Source: Polycyclovorans sp.
Lineage (GTDB): Bacteria; Pseudomonadota; Gammaproteobacteria; Nevskiales; Nevskiaceae
Reading direction: 5' to 3'
Assembly (NCBI GenBank): GCA_002706265.1
Contig: PAKU01000015.1
Location: forward strand, 1 to 64,000
Length of the DNA stretch: 64,000 nucleotides
The notes beneath the pieces are model-generated. The model did not search any database. It saw only the letters and a program-made list of their open reading frames with translations, and was not told the DNA's origin. This document shows positions 25,022 to 34,413 of this stretch, piece by piece (within the stretch, counting starts at the first letter, position 1; each line of letters opens with the position of its first letter). Position numbers and translations under genes: made by a program.

Positions 25022-26491
25022 CTACTGTGGAATGACGTCGAACGCTTCACGCTGATAGTCCGAATCTGGATGCACCCGAATCGGGCGCCGTAGTTGGGAT
25101 TCAAGGTCGGGCAGACCCAGCGCGGGCTCGTCCTGCAGCCGCTGCCCGACCTCGGGCGCCGCCAGCACCAGAAAGGCATCGGCCTCGAACTGGCGGGCGG
25201 CGCGCTGCACTTCGCGCACCACCTCGTGGCAAACGGTCTCGACCGACTTGACCTGACCACGCCCGTTGCAGGTCTCGCAGGGCTCGCAGAGGATGTGCCC
25301 CAGACTCTCGCGCGAGCGCTTGCGGGTCATCTCGATCAGCCCCAGCGGCGAGAACGGATACACCTGGGTGCGCGCCGAATCCTGCAACAGCGCACGCTCC
25401 AGACTGCGCAGCACCTGGGCGCGATGATCGTCAGATGCCATGTCGATGAAATCGACAATGATGATGCCGCCCAGATTGCGCAACCGCAGTTGCCGGGCAA
25501 TGGCCTGGCTGGCTTCGAGATTGGTCTTGAGGACGGTTTCTTCCAGATTCCGGGTGCCGAGAAAGCCGCCGGTATTGACGTCCACCGTGGTCATGGCCTC
25601 GGTCTGGTCGATGACCAGATGCCCGCCTGATTTCAGCTCCACCTTGCGCGACAGCGCGCGGTTGATGTCGTCTTCAACGCCGTACAGATCAAAGATCGGC
25701 GCGGCGCCCTGATACCACTCGATGCGGTCGGCGGCATCCGGCACGAACACCTGGGCGAACTGCTTCACCCGGCGGCATTCCTCGGCGCTGTCGATGCGCA
25801 CCCGCTCGACTTCGGTGCCCAGCAGGTCGCGCAGAATGCGCATCGACAAGGGCAGATCGCCATGGACCAGGGTGCCGGGCGCGGCGCTCTTGGCCTGCTG
25901 GCTGATGGCGCGCCACAAGCGCACCAGAAACTGCAGGTCGGTGGCCAATGCGGCCGGGGTGACGGTTTCGGCCGCGGTGCGCGCAATCAGGCCGCAGTCG
26001 GGTGCGTGTTCGGCGCGCAGCGTTTCCAGCATCGCTTTCATGCGTGCGCGGCTGGGCTCATCTTCAATCCGGGTCGAGACGCCCACGGTCGGCTCGCAGG
26101 GCAGCAGCACCAGATAACGCGACGGCACCGACAGCAGGGTGGTCAGGCGCGCGCCCTTGGTCCCCAGGGGGTCTTTGAGCACCTGCACCAGAATCGACTG
26201 CCCCTCATGCAACTTCTGGGTGATCGACGGCAAGGGCAGCGGCTCGCCTGAGGCGTCCCGCACCGGATGCACCATGTCGGCAATGTGCAGAAACGCGGTG
26301 CGCGCCAGACCGATCTCGACGAACGCGGCCTGCATGCCCGGCAATACGCGCTGCACCCGACCCATGTAGAAATTGCCGGTCAGGCCGTGACGCGACGCGC
26401 GCTGCACATGCACCTCCTGCGCGGCGCCGTTTTCCACCAGCGCGACGCGGGTTTCCTGCACGCCGCTGTTGACCAGAATCTCGAAGCTCAT
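25022..26491 (-). CDS. rng: ribonuclease G
   Basis: 489 aa from ATG 26491. An S1-like RNA-binding domain near the N-terminus (GNFYMGRVQRVLPGMQAAFVEIGL), then the RNase E/G catalytic core with VQVLKDPLGTKGARLT, ATVDVNTG-type motif seen as TTVDVNTGGFLGTRN with metal-binding Asp, IIIVDFIDM with the second Asp, and the zinc-link-like CEPCETCNGRG. Endoribonuclease for 16S rRNA 5'-end maturation and mRNA decay. Starts inside the maf stop (ATGA overlap). Confidence 0.96.
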   Translation of the reverse strand: MSFEILVNSGVQETRVALVENGAAQEVHVQRASRHGLTGNFYMGRVQRVLPGMQAAFVEIGLARTAFLHIADMVHPVRDASGEPLPLPSITQKLHEGQSILVQVLKDPLGTKGARLTTLLSVPSRYLVLLPCEPTVGVSTRIEDEPSRARMKAMLETLRAEHAPDCGLIARTAAETVTPAALATDLQFLVRLWRAISQQAKSAAPGTLVHGDLPLSMRILRDLLGTEVERVRIDSAEECRRVKQFAQVFVPDAADRIEWYQGAAPIFDLYGVEDDINRALSRKVELKSGGHLVIDQTEAMTTVDVNTGGFLGTRNLEETVLKTNLEASQAIARQLRLRNLGGIIIVDFIDMASDDHRAQVLRSLERALLQDSARTQVYPFSPLGLIEMTRKRSRESLGHILCEPCETCNGRGQVKSVETVCHEVVREVQRAARQFEADAFLVLAAPEVGQRLQDEPALGLPDLESQLRRPIRVHPDSDYQREAFDVIPQ

Positions 26492-27069
26492 GCGCCGCCC
26501 GGCCGCACGTCGAACCGCGACAACAGCTCCAGCGTCTCGGCCACCGGCAGGCCGATCCCCCCGGTCAGGCTGCCCGACAGACTGAGCACGAAGCCGGCCG
26601 CCTCGCCCTGTATGGCATAAGCGCCGGCCTTGCCCATGGGTTCGCCGCTGGCGCAATAGCGCTGGATCTGCGCAAACGTCAACGGCGCAAAGGTGATGTG
26701 CGTGGTCGTTTCCACATGGTCGCGACGGGTGCCCAGCCCCACGACGACGCGGGTGACGACGCTGTGGGTCTCGCCCGACAACTGCTCCAGCATTTTTTCG
26801 GCGTGGGCGGCATCGCGCGGCTTGCCCAGCGCCTTGCCGTCGAAAATGACCTCGGTATCGGCCACCAGTACCGGCAACTCGGTGGGCGCCGCGGCCAGCG
26901 CGGCGGCGAGCTTTTCGTCCACCACCCGGCGCACGTAATCGAGGCCCGCTTCACGGGCGCGCGGCGTTTCGTCAACCGACACCGACAAAGGCGCAAACCG
27001 CAGGCCCGCCTGGGCCAGCAGCTCATGGCGCCGGGGCGATTGCGAGGCGAGATAAAAGGCAGCGTTCAT
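26488..27069 (-). CDS. maf: Maf family nucleotide pyrophosphatase
   Basis: 193 aa from ATG 27069. The family signature YLASQSPRRHELL at the N-terminus, then VADTEVIFDGKALGKPRDAAHAEKML and GKAGAYAIQGEAAGFV. The Maf fold hydrolyses dTTP/UTP or modified NTPs, acting in nucleotide-pool sanitation or septum control. The longer frame to 27294 runs into the protease gene and lacks Maf similarity. First of the maf-rng-yhdP-nit2-tldD block. Confidence 0.93.
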   Translation of the reverse strand: MNAAFYLASQSPRRHELLAQAGLRFAPLSVSVDETPRAREAGLDYVRRVVDEKLAAALAAAPTELPVLVADTEVIFDGKALGKPRDAAHAEKMLEQLSGETHSVVTRVVVGLGTRRDHVETTTHITFAPLTFAQIQRYCASGEPMGKAGAYAIQGEAAGFVLSLSGSLTGGIGLPVAETLELLSRFDVRPGGA

Positions 27070-27122
27070 GCGCGAAATGTAACAGCCCTGCCGCGCCCGC
27101 CCCTCGTAAGCCCCGGCACAAC

Positions 27123-29807
27123 TCAATCGCGTCGGCGATAGCCGCGTCGTGACCCATCGACCTGCTGCAGCGTCGGCGTGCTGAGCCCGAAGCGGACCAG
27201 AAAATCGAGCCCCGACAGATCGCTGCCGTCCACGGTCACCCGGCGCGGTGAGTCCAGCGACGGAAACGCGCCACACGCCTCGCCCTCGTCGCAAATGAAA
27301 CCGTCGTTGTCACTGTCGGTGCCCGAGAGGATCAGGTAGTCACCCGGCGGGATGGCCTCGAAGGCATAGGAATAGCCGGCATCGCCGACCTCGACTTCGT
27401 CCTGGGCCACGACGGCATCGGTGTCGGGGTCGATCAGCAGGACGTACTGCTTGCCGACGCTGGCATCCCGGTCACCCTGGCCGACGCTGATCAGCACCGG
27501 CACCTGCACGACATTGACCGCCGAGGCGAAGCCGATGGTGGCCGAAAAGGTGCCGGTCGCCAGCATCGAGCGGTCCACCGTCACCGCGTAACGGCCCAGA
27601 CCGTCGCCGTCCACATCGGTCGGCATCACCGTCAACCAGGGCGCGTCGTCCGACACCGAGGTCACCGCCAGCGCGCCGGTCCCGGCGTTGCCCGCATCGA
27701 GGGTCGCAACCGTCGCCACGTTTTCGAAGCTGAGGGCCTCGGGCTGCACCGACAGACGCGGGTTGTCCGCGGGCGCCTGACCTTCCGCCAGCGCAATGGC
27801 GGCTCGCACCGCCAGGTTGGCGTCGATCAGGCCGTGCCCGAAGCGGTCATCACGTCCGGCGGCGCCCAGGTCTCGGGTGATGGCGCCGCTGGCCAGCAAC
27901 TGGTCGAGTTGCACCGGCGTGAGTGCGGGATTCACGGCCTTCATCAGCGCCACCACGCCCGCCATGTGCGGCGCCGCCATGGAGGTGCCCTGCAGAAAGC
28001 CGACGCCGTCCCTGATCGGCAGGGTGCTGTCGCTCGAGAGCGTGCTGAGCACGCCATCGGGCGTTGCGCGCGACTGGTCGCCGCCGGGGGCGGCCACGTC
28101 AACTGCATCATTGAACTGCGAATAGGGCGCGTGCTGCTGCTGGCGGCCCACGGCGCCCACCGACACCACAGCGTCGTAGGACGCGGGATAGCTGCGCCGG
28201 CTGTCACCACTGTTGCCCGCCGATGCAATGATGATCAGGCCGGCATCAGCGGCTTCGCGGTACGCCATCTGCTCACTCTGCGAAAAGCCGTCGCCGCCCA
28301 GGCTCAGGTTGAGCACATCCGCTGCGCGCGGCGGGCGCCGGCCCGAGCTGTTGGGCAATCCGGCGGCATAGCGCACGGCATTGATGATGTCGAAGCCGCT
28401 GCCGGCGCCGTCGGCGCCCAGCACCCGCAACGGCATGATGCGCGTGTCCCAGCCCACGCCGGCCACCCCCAGGCCGCCGTTGTGGGTGGCGGCACCGATC
28501 GTGCCGGCCACATGGGTGCCATGAAAGCTGCTGACGCCGGCGATCCCGCCGTCTCCGGGGTCGTCGGCGTTGCTGTCGATACCGTCACCGTCGAGCGACA
28601 GGGCCGGATCGCTGACGAAGTCGAACCCGTCGGGGTCGGCCGGGTCGAACTTGCCGGCCAGGTCAGGATGCGCGAGCCGCACGCCGGTGTCGGCAACGGC
28701 CACCCGGATCTCGGGCGATCCGGTGGTGATGTCCCAGGCCTGCGGCAGGTTGATCAACCCGTAGTGCCACTGCTGGCTGAAGAACTCGTCGTTCGGCAGC
28801 GCGTGGGGCTTGCGCAGCGGATTGGGCTCGGCCCACGCCACCCCGGCCTGTCGCTGGACGCGTTTGATGGCGCGCAGGGTGGCGATCCGGGCCGCCAATG
28901 CCGGGTCCACAATGTTGAACCCCGATCCGGCGACTGCGGCGCGGGCGGTGACCTCCGGTGACAGCGCCAGCAAGCCCGGCCCGCCGGGCACCTGGCCGAG
29001 CCACCGCGTCGTGGCGCCCAGCGAACGCGCGCCGAACCCAGCGTCGTCAGCGTCCTTCATCTGCACCAGCGCCTGGTGGGGCACGAAGGCCATCTGGGTG
29101 CTCATCGCCGACTCTTGCGGCGCTGCCGAGGCGGGATTCGCGCCAGGCTGGGAGACGGTCAGCACATAGTTCGAGGCGCCGTCGAAGGCGTCCACCTGGA
29201 TGAAGTAGCGCTGCGTGCCGGCGGCCTCGGGCACCGTCAGCGACTCGAACTTGCCGGTGCCCAGCGACTGGCCCACCACTTCGAGTTCATCGTTGGCCAG
29301 CAGCAGGTCAAGATCGTTGTTCGCCCCGTCTTCGGCGATGAACAGGTTGATGATCTGGCCGGGTGCCAGGCTTGCCGCCAGCACGTCGAAAGGGTCCGTG
29401 GCCAGGCTGGCGTGGCCCCCCAGGGTGACCGGATTGCCCAGCATCTGCGCCATGTCCACCGAGTTGTTCGGCATGGGCTGCACCGAGGGATCGGCGGTGT
29501 CGCCATCGACGGCGGCATCCTGCGGCGCCGACAGGCGGCCCGACAGCCTCGCGGCTGCGGGGCGGTTGGTGGGCGGCGGAGTCGGTGGAGTCGGTGGAGT
29601 CGGCGACGTGCTGGGGGATGGCCCCGGACCGGAAGTCGGGCTGGGGCTGGGGTTCGGATTGGGGCTGGGGCTGGGGCTGGGCGTCAGGCTCGGCGCCGGC
29701 GCGGCCCCACCACCGGCTTCGTTGTCGGACGATCCGCCGCCGCAGGCGGCCAGCAGGCATGACAGCACGACAATCCATCGAGCACGCGGCATGACGATGA
29801 CGGACAT
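27123..29807 (-). CDS. lipoprotein subtilisin-like serine peptidase (S8)
   Basis: 894 aa. A lipoprotein signal peptide with lipobox LAAC (WIVVLSCLLAAC) is followed by a Ser/Pro/Asn/Thr-rich low-complexity linker (about residues 40-90) and a pre-peptidase-like domain (VQVDAFDGASNYVLTVSQPG). The S8 domain has all three catalytic residues: Asp in VAVADTGVRLAHPDL, His in FHGTHVAGTIGA, Ser in QGTSMAAPHMAGVVAL. C-terminal region: an Ig-like segment and then a calcium-type stretch TDSDNDGFICDEGEACG. It is most likely an outer-membrane-anchored or surface-exposed protease. Gly +2 after the lipobox Cys favours outer-membrane sorting. It sits between rlmH and maf, which are adjacent in many relatives. 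Confidence 0.93.
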   Translation of the reverse strand: MSVIVMPRARWIVVLSCLLAACGGGSSDNEAGGGAAPAPSLTPSPSPSPNPNPSPSPTSGPGPSPSTSPTPPTPPTPPPTNRPAAARLSGRLSAPQDAAVDGDTADPSVQPMPNNSVDMAQMLGNPVTLGGHASLATDPFDVLAASLAPGQIINLFIAEDGANNDLDLLLANDELEVVGQSLGTGKFESLTVPEAAGTQRYFIQVDAFDGASNYVLTVSQPGANPASAAPQESAMSTQMAFVPHQALVQMKDADDAGFGARSLGATTRWLGQVPGGPGLLALSPEVTARAAVAGSGFNIVDPALAARIATLRAIKRVQRQAGVAWAEPNPLRKPHALPNDEFFSQQWHYGLINLPQAWDITTGSPEIRVAVADTGVRLAHPDLAGKFDPADPDGFDFVSDPALSLDGDGIDSNADDPGDGGIAGVSSFHGTHVAGTIGAATHNGGLGVAGVGWDTRIMPLRVLGADGAGSGFDIINAVRYAAGLPNSSGRRPPRAADVLNLSLGGDGFSQSEQMAYREAADAGLIIIASAGNSGDSRRSYPASYDAVVSVGAVGRQQQHAPYSQFNDAVDVAAPGGDQSRATPDGVLSTLSSDSTLPIRDGVGFLQGTSMAAPHMAGVVALMKAVNPALTPVQLDQLLASGAITRDLGAAGRDDRFGHGLIDANLAVRAAIALAEGQAPADNPRLSVQPEALSFENVATVATLDAGNAGTGALAVTSVSDDAPWLTVMPTDVDGDGLGRYAVTVDRSMLATGTFSATIGFASAVNVVQVPVLISVGQGDRDASVGKQYVLLIDPDTDAVVAQDEVEVGDAGYSYAFEAIPPGDYLILSGTDSDNDGFICDEGEACGAFPSLDSPRRVTVDGSDLSGLDFLVRFGLSTPTLQQVDGSRRGYRRRD
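29632..29692 (+). repeat. G-rich repeat encoding the Pro/Ser/Asn linker
   Basis: On the + strand, several GGGGCT units follow one another, giving at least five runs of four G within about 50 bp, a sequence able to form G-quadruplexes. On the coding (minus) strand it specifies Pro-Ser/Pro-Asn repeats in the protease linker. Repeat-length change would be in frame by 6 or 12 bp. Confidence 0.8.
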
Positions 29808-29864
29808 TCAAATTGGGTCCCGATGGTACCGGACCCGGCCCGGGCCGCTCACGGGTGGGCGCGA

Positions 29865-30335
29865 TCAGCCGCGATGGTAGGGATGCCCTACCGACGCCGA
29901 CCACGCGCGGTAGAGCTGTTCGGCCACCACCACCCGCACCAGCGGATGCGGCAGGGTCAGGGGCGACAGCGACCAGCATTGGTGGGCGGCGGCGAACACC
30001 GGCGGTGCCAGTCCGTCCGGCCCGCCGATGATGATGGCCACGTCGCGCCCGTTGCCCTGCCAGCCCACCAGGGCCTGCGACCACGCCAGGGTGTCGTGCA
30101 GCGTGCCGCGCTCGTCAAGCGCCACAATTTCGGCGCCTTTGGGCACGGCCTTGAGAATTTTCTCAGCCTCGGCGGCCTTGAGCCGGTCGATGTCGGGGTT
30201 CTTGCCGCGATGCGCCACCGGCAGTTCCACCAGCACCAGCCTGGCTTCGTTGGGCAGCCGTTTGGCGTAGTCGGCGTAGGCGGTCTGCACCCAGTCGGGC
30301 ATGCGCTGACCGACGGCGATCAGGTGAATCCGCAT
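29865..30335 (-). CDS. rlmH: 23S rRNA pseudouridine(1915)-N3-methyltransferase RlmH
   Basis: 156 aa, the standard length. SPOUT-fold hallmarks: MRIHLIAVGQRMPDWV, the knot region IIIGGPDGLAPPV, and the C-terminal EQLYRAWSASVGHPYHRG ending in the invariant YHRG. It methylates pseudouridine 1915 in helix 69 of the large subunit. Follows rsfS with 18 bp spacing in the housekeeping operon. Confidence 0.97.
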   Translation of the reverse strand: MRIHLIAVGQRMPDWVQTAYADYAKRLPNEARLVLVELPVAHRGKNPDIDRLKAAEAEKILKAVPKGAEIVALDERGTLHDTLAWSQALVGWQGNGRDVAIIIGGPDGLAPPVFAAAHQCWSLSPLTLPHPLVRVVVAEQLYRAWSASVGHPYHRG

Positions 30336-30353
30336 GACTGATCCGGCCGGGCG

Positions 30354-30761
30354 TTACCCGGCGGCTTTCGGGGTGCGGCGGGTGCTGGCGCGACGCAGGC
30401 TTTCGGGGGCCTCGGGCGCGTCGATGGTCACGTCACCGCTTTCGATCGACCAGAGCTTTTCGAGCTGGTAGAACGCCCGCGTCTGCGCTTGCATGACATG
30501 CACCAGCACGCCGTTGAGGTCGACCAGCGCCCACTCGCCCTGGTCCATGCCCTCCAGCCCCAGAGGGCGAACGCCCTTGAGCTTGGCCTCGTCCAGCACG
30601 TTGTGCGCCAGCGCCGAAACGTGGCGAGACGAGGTGCCGGTGCAGAGCACCATGGTGTCGGTCATGGGGGTGAGCGACTTGACGTCGAGCACGCGGATGT
30701 CTTGCCCCTTGAGGTCTTCGAGGGCGGTCACGACGAGTTTAGTGAGTGCTGGTGTTTTCAT
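30354..30761 (-). CDS. rsfS: ribosome silencing factor RsfS
   Basis: 135 aa. Typical segments: VVTALEDLKGQDIRVLDV, TDTMVLCTGTSSRHVSALA, PLGLEGMDQGEWALVDLNGVLVHVM and FYQLEKLW. It binds uL14 on the 50S subunit and blocks subunit joining in starvation. Its start overlaps the end of nadD. The C-terminal tail beyond residue 110 is longer and Arg/Ala-rich compared with E. coli. Confidence 0.96.
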   Translation of the reverse strand: MKTPALTKLVVTALEDLKGQDIRVLDVKSLTPMTDTMVLCTGTSSRHVSALAHNVLDEAKLKGVRPLGLEGMDQGEWALVDLNGVLVHVMQAQTRAFYQLEKLWSIESGDVTIDAPEAPESLRRASTRRTPKAAG

Positions 30762-31398
30762 GATGGGTCAGTGCGGCGAGATCGGCGGCGGTCAGCCGAT
30801 CGAGGATGGGCTGCGGCATCAGCCCGCGGAGCGACAGCCCGGCGCGCAGTTTGTGGCGCAACAGGGTGGACGAAATATCGAGCAGGGGAATGTCGAGGGT
30901 CTGGTAGCGCCCTTCGAGCGCGCCGGCAATTTCTACCGGTGCCTGCAAGCGGCTGCGGGGGCGTTTGACCACGACCAGTTCGGCCAGGTCAAGAATCACC
31001 GGCCAGCGGTGCCAGGTGTGAAAGTGGCTGAAGGCATCGGCGCCAATCAGCAGCACCCGGCGTGACTGCGGAAATTTTTCGGCCAGCTGGGCCAGGGTTT
31101 CCACCGTGTACGAAGGCCCTTCGCGGCGCACTTCGCAGTCGTCGGCCACCAGCCGGCGCTCGCCTTCAATGGCCAGGCGAATCCAGTCGAGACGCTTCTG
31201 CGCGGGAATGGCCGCTTCGGCGCGGTGCATGGGGTGCGCGGTGGGCACCAAGCGCACCTGATCAAGCTGCAGGCGCTCAAGCGCTTCGATCGCCAGACGC
31301 AGGTGCCCGTTGTGGAAGGGTGAGAAGGCCCCGCCAAAAATGCCGATCGCCTTCAGTGGGCGCGACGACTGCCGGGCGGCTTCAACGGACGTGGCCAT
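30739..31398 (-). CDS. nadD: nicotinate-nucleotide adenylyltransferase
   Basis: 219 aa. Nucleotidyltransferase signature [22 protein letters not shown] (H-x-G-H) and C-terminal [11 protein letters not shown]. It converts nicotinate mononucleotide plus ATP into deamido-NAD. Its ATG lies within the last 17 bp of proA and its end overlaps rsfS, giving tight translational coupling. Confidence 0.96.
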   Translation of the reverse strand: MATSVEAARQSSRPLKAIGIFGGAFSPFHNGHLRLAIEALERLQLDQVRLVPTAHPMHRAEAAIPAQKRLDWIRLAIEGERRLVADDCEVRREGPSYTVETLAQLAEKFPQSRRVLLIGADAFSHFHTWHRWPVILDLAELVVVKRPRSRLQAPVEIAGALEGRYQTLDIPLLDISSTLLRHKLRAGLSLRGLMPQPILDRLTAADLAALTHHENTSTH

Positions 31399-32677
31399 CT
31401 CCCAGCACCACCCATTTCTGGGAGGTCAGGCCTTCCAGCCCCACCGGACCGCGGGCGTGGAACTTGTCGGTGCTGATGCCAATCTCGGCCCCCAGGCCAT
31501 ATTCGTAGCCGTCGGCGAAGCGCGTCGATGCGTTGACCATGACCGAGCTGGAATCGACCTCGCGCAGGAAGCGCCGGGCGCGGGTCAGGTTTTCGGTGAT
31601 GATGCTTTCGGTATGCGCCGAGCTGTACTGGGCAATGTGGTTCATGGCCGCATCGAGGTCGTCGACCATACGAATCGACAGAATCGGCGCCAGATACTCG
31701 GTGCCCCAATCGGCCTCGGTGGCCGCGTGGATCTCGGGCAGCACCTTGCGGACGCGCTCGCAGCCGCGCAGTTCCACCCCCGCTTCGCGATAGCGCGCGG
31801 CCAGATCCGGCAGCACGGCGTCGGCAATGCCCACGTGTACCAGCAGGGTTTCCAGGGTGTTGCAGGTACCGTAGCGCTGGGTCTTGGCGTTGAGCGCCAC
31901 GGCCACGGCCTTTTCGAGGTCGGCGTGGTCGTCGATGTACACGTGGCAGATGCCGTCGAGATGTTTGATCACCGGCACGCGCGCGCCGTCACTCACGGCC
32001 GCGACCAGCCCCTTGCCGCCGCGCGGGACGATCACGTCCACGTACTCGGGATGGCCGATCATCAAACCGACCATGCGGCGGTCGGTGACATCGATCACCT
32101 GCACCGTGGCGCGGGGCAGGCCGGCGTCGATGAGGGCGCGGTCAATACAGCGGGCAATGGCCTGGTTGGAGCGCAGGGCCTCGGAGCCACCGCGCAAGAT
32201 CGCCGCGTTGCCGGACTTCAGGCACAGGCTGGCGGCGTCGGCCGTCACGTTGGGGCGGGACTCATAAATGATGCCGACCACGCCCAGGGGCACGCGCATG
32301 CGCCCCACCTGAATGCCGGACGGCCGCATGTTCAGATCGGTGATGGCGCCCACCGGGTCGGGCAGCGCGGCAATCTGGCGCACGCCTTCGGCCATGGCGG
32401 AGACGCGCTCGGGGTTGAGCGCCAGCCGATCGATCAGCGCGGCGTCGAGGCCGCTGTTGCGGCCCGCGTCCATGTCGGCGCGATTGGCGTCGAGGATGTC
32501 GTCCTGCGACTCTTTCAGGCTCTCGGCCAGCGCAAACAGCGCGGCATTCTTCTGTCCGGTTTCGGCGCGCGCAATCTCGCGGCTGGCTGCGCGCGCGGCG
32601 TTGCCCAGCGTGGAGAACTGACGCGCCAGTGCGTCATCTGAAACGGCGTGGCGGGCGGTACGGGCGTTGGCACTCAT
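31382..32677 (-). CDS. proA: glutamate-5-semialdehyde dehydrogenase (gamma-glutamyl phosphate reductase)
   Basis: 431 aa from ATG 32677. The aldehyde-dehydrogenase-like fold with [41 protein letters not shown] and the catalytic Cys in [16 protein letters not shown]. Second step of proline synthesis, making glutamate semialdehyde with NADPH. Its start overlaps the holA stop (ATGA); proB is not in the window. Confidence 0.97.
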   Translation of the reverse strand: MSANARTARHAVSDDALARQFSTLGNAARAASREIARAETGQKNAALFALAESLKESQDDILDANRADMDAGRNSGLDAALIDRLALNPERVSAMAEGVRQIAALPDPVGAITDLNMRPSGIQVGRMRVPLGVVGIIYESRPNVTADAASLCLKSGNAAILRGGSEALRSNQAIARCIDRALIDAGLPRATVQVIDVTDRRMVGLMIGHPEYVDVIVPRGGKGLVAAVSDGARVPVIKHLDGICHVYIDDHADLEKAVAVALNAKTQRYGTCNTLETLLVHVGIADAVLPDLAARYREAGVELRGCERVRKVLPEIHAATEADWGTEYLAPILSIRMVDDLDAAMNHIAQYSSAHTESIITENLTRARRFLREVDSSSVMVNASTRFADGYEYGLGAEIGISTDKFHARGPVGLEGLTSQKWVVLGDGHVR

Positions 32678-33708
32678 GTGCGGCGTTGGCTTCGCAGTGG
32701 CGCGGCCCCACTGGCCGCAAGCACCAATGTTAACAAGTCTGCCCATGCGGTCGGCTCGCCGCCCGTGGACTTGGACCCGGCATCGATGCGCAGCGCCCAG
32801 CGCAGCCAGCCCAGAGGCTGTATCGGCCCCGAGCGGGTGATGGCGGTGCAGTAGGCGGCCTGCTGCATGCGCCGCACGCCGGCCTGGTCGCAGGCGGCGG
32901 CCGCGTCGCGTGTTCGCCCATAGGCCTGGGCCGCCTTGGCCCACAGGCGCAGCACCCACAGCAACCCGCCCAGCACCTCCTGCACGGCGGTCCCTTCTTC
33001 ACGCAGGCGCTGCAGGCTGCGCACGCCGCCCTCGGCATCGCCCGACAACAGCCGGTCGGCCAGGTCAAACACCCCGAAACGGGCGTTGTCCGACACCGCT
33101 GCGGTCAAGGTGATGGCATCCACAGGCGTGCCGTCGGGCACCAGCAGGCGCAGCTTCTGCAGGTCCTGCGCGCAGGCCAGCAGGTTGCCCTCGGTGCGTT
33201 CGACCAGCGCCTCACAGGCTTCGGCGCTGAGCTGCACGCCGCTGAACTGCGCGCGTTTCATCACCCAGTCGTGAAAGCCCTCCGGGCGCACGGGCCAGGC
33301 GTACACCAGCAGCGCCTCGCGATCGACGGTGGTGAACCAGCCGGCCTTGCGCGCGCGGGCGTCCAGCGCGCCGAGCATCACCAACAGCAGGCAGTCCGGC
33401 GGCGGTTTGGCCAGCCAGTCGGTCAGGGCCCTGGCGCCTTCGACGCCCAGCGCGCCCTGGACGCGCACCTCGATCACCCGGCGCTGCACGAACAACGACA
33501 GGCTGTTGGCAGCGCCCAGCACGTCGCCCCAGCCACCGCTCTTGTCGACCTCGAACACCTCGCGCTCATCGAAGCCCTGCGCCTTGGCGGCGGCGCGCAC
33601 GGCGTCGGCCGCCTCCATCACCAGCAAGGCTTCTTCGCCGGCCACCACGGCCAGCGGCGGAAGAGGGCGTTTCAGGGCGGCGGCAAGGGCATCGGGCGTG
33701 AGCGGCAT
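32674..33708 (-). CDS. holA: DNA polymerase III delta subunit
   Basis: 344 aa, family length. The N-terminal P-loop-derived fold ([38 protein letters not shown]) and the C-terminal helical region [19 protein letters not shown] with [16 protein letters not shown]. Clamp-loader subunit that opens the beta clamp. First gene of the minus-strand run, divergent from coq7 with 22 bp between start codons. lptE, its usual upstream neighbour, is absent. Confidence 0.95.
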   Translation of the reverse strand: MPLTPDALAAALKRPLPPLAVVAGEEALLVMEAADAVRAAAKAQGFDEREVFEVDKSGGWGDVLGAANSLSLFVQRRVIEVRVQGALGVEGARALTDWLAKPPPDCLLLVMLGALDARARKAGWFTTVDREALLVYAWPVRPEGFHDWVMKRAQFSGVQLSAEACEALVERTEGNLLACAQDLQKLRLLVPDGTPVDAITLTAAVSDNARFGVFDLADRLLSGDAEGGVRSLQRLREEGTAVQEVLGGLLWVLRLWAKAAQAYGRTRDAAAACDQAGVRRMQQAAYCTAITRSGPIQPLGWLRWALRIDAGSKSTGGEPTAWADLLTLVLAASGAAPLRSQRRT

Positions 33709-33718
33709 GCCGCGATTC

Positions 33719-33724
33719 TATAAT
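33719..33724 (+). promoter_or_regulatory. -10 element of coq7, leaderless arrangement
   Basis: A perfect TATAAT hexamer ends 6 nt before the ATG of coq7. With a normal -10 to start distance, transcription would begin at or next to the A of the start codon. No Shine-Dalgarno is present and the -35 is weak. Confidence 0.5.
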
Positions 33725-33730
33725 CACCGC

Positions 33731-34369
33731 ATGGCCTTACGATCAACCACCGCCGCCGACCTGTTCCTGCAGCCGCTGGCCCGCGCGCTCAATGGCGCAC
33801 CGCGGGCGGCAGCCGCCCGTCCCTACCCGGCCCATGAACAGGCCGCAGATGCCCTGCCCGCCCCGGCGCGGCGCCACGCCGCGGGACTGATGCGTGTCAA
33901 CCACGCGGGCGAGATCGCCGCCCAGGGGCTTTATCACGGGCAGGCGTTGACGGCGCGCAACCCCGAGGTCGCCGCGCATCTGCGCGCCGCCGCCGTCGAA
34001 GAACGCGACCACATGGCCTGGTGCGAACAACGCCTCACCGAACTGGGCAGCCAGCCCAGCGCGCTGAGCCCCCTGTGGTACGCCGGTTCGTTCGCGATGG
34101 GCGTGGCGGCCGGCCTCGCGGGGGACCGATGGAACCTCGGCTTCGTCGCCGAAACCGAGCGCCAGGTCGCCGCGCATCTGGGCGAGCACCTGGGGCAACT
34201 CCCGCCCGGCGACACCCGCAGCCGCGCCGTGGTCCACGCCATGCGCGAAGACGAGGCCCGTCACGGCGCCGAGGCCACGGCCGCAGGTGGCGCCGAGCTC
34301 CCCTTGCCGGTGAAGCGCCTGATGCACCGCGTCGCCGGCGTCATGAAATGGGTGGCCTACCACCGCTGA
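33731..34369 (+). CDS. coq7: 2-nonaprenyl-3-methyl-6-methoxy-1,4-benzoquinol hydroxylase (demethoxyubiquinone hydroxylase)
   Basis: 212 aa. The carboxylate-bridged di-iron helices are visible: LMRVNHAGEIAAQGLYHGQAL, EERDHMAWCEQRL, a Glu-containing AETERQVAAHL helix and REDEARHGAEA. It performs the last hydroxylation of ubiquinone synthesis, so this organism makes ubiquinone using the Coq7 rather than UbiF enzyme. Starts at ATG 33731 directly after a -10 hexamer. Confidence 0.95.
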   Translation: MALRSTTAADLFLQPLARALNGAPRAAAARPYPAHEQAADALPAPARRHAAGLMRVNHAGEIAAQGLYHGQALTARNPEVAAHLRAAAVEERDHMAWCEQRLTELGSQPSALSPLWYAGSFAMGVAAGLAGDRWNLGFVAETERQVAAHLGEHLGQLPPGDTRSRAVVHAMREDEARHGAEATAAGGAELPLPVKRLMHRVAGVMKWVAYHR

Positions 34370-34413
34370 CCCGCTGCGAGAACCTGCAGGCCAGATTGCC
34401 AATGAGAGACACC

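Noticed and set aside
21422..25093. Long plus-strand frames opposite yhdP
   Set aside because: No motifs; yhdP has the signal anchor and family ending on the minus strand.
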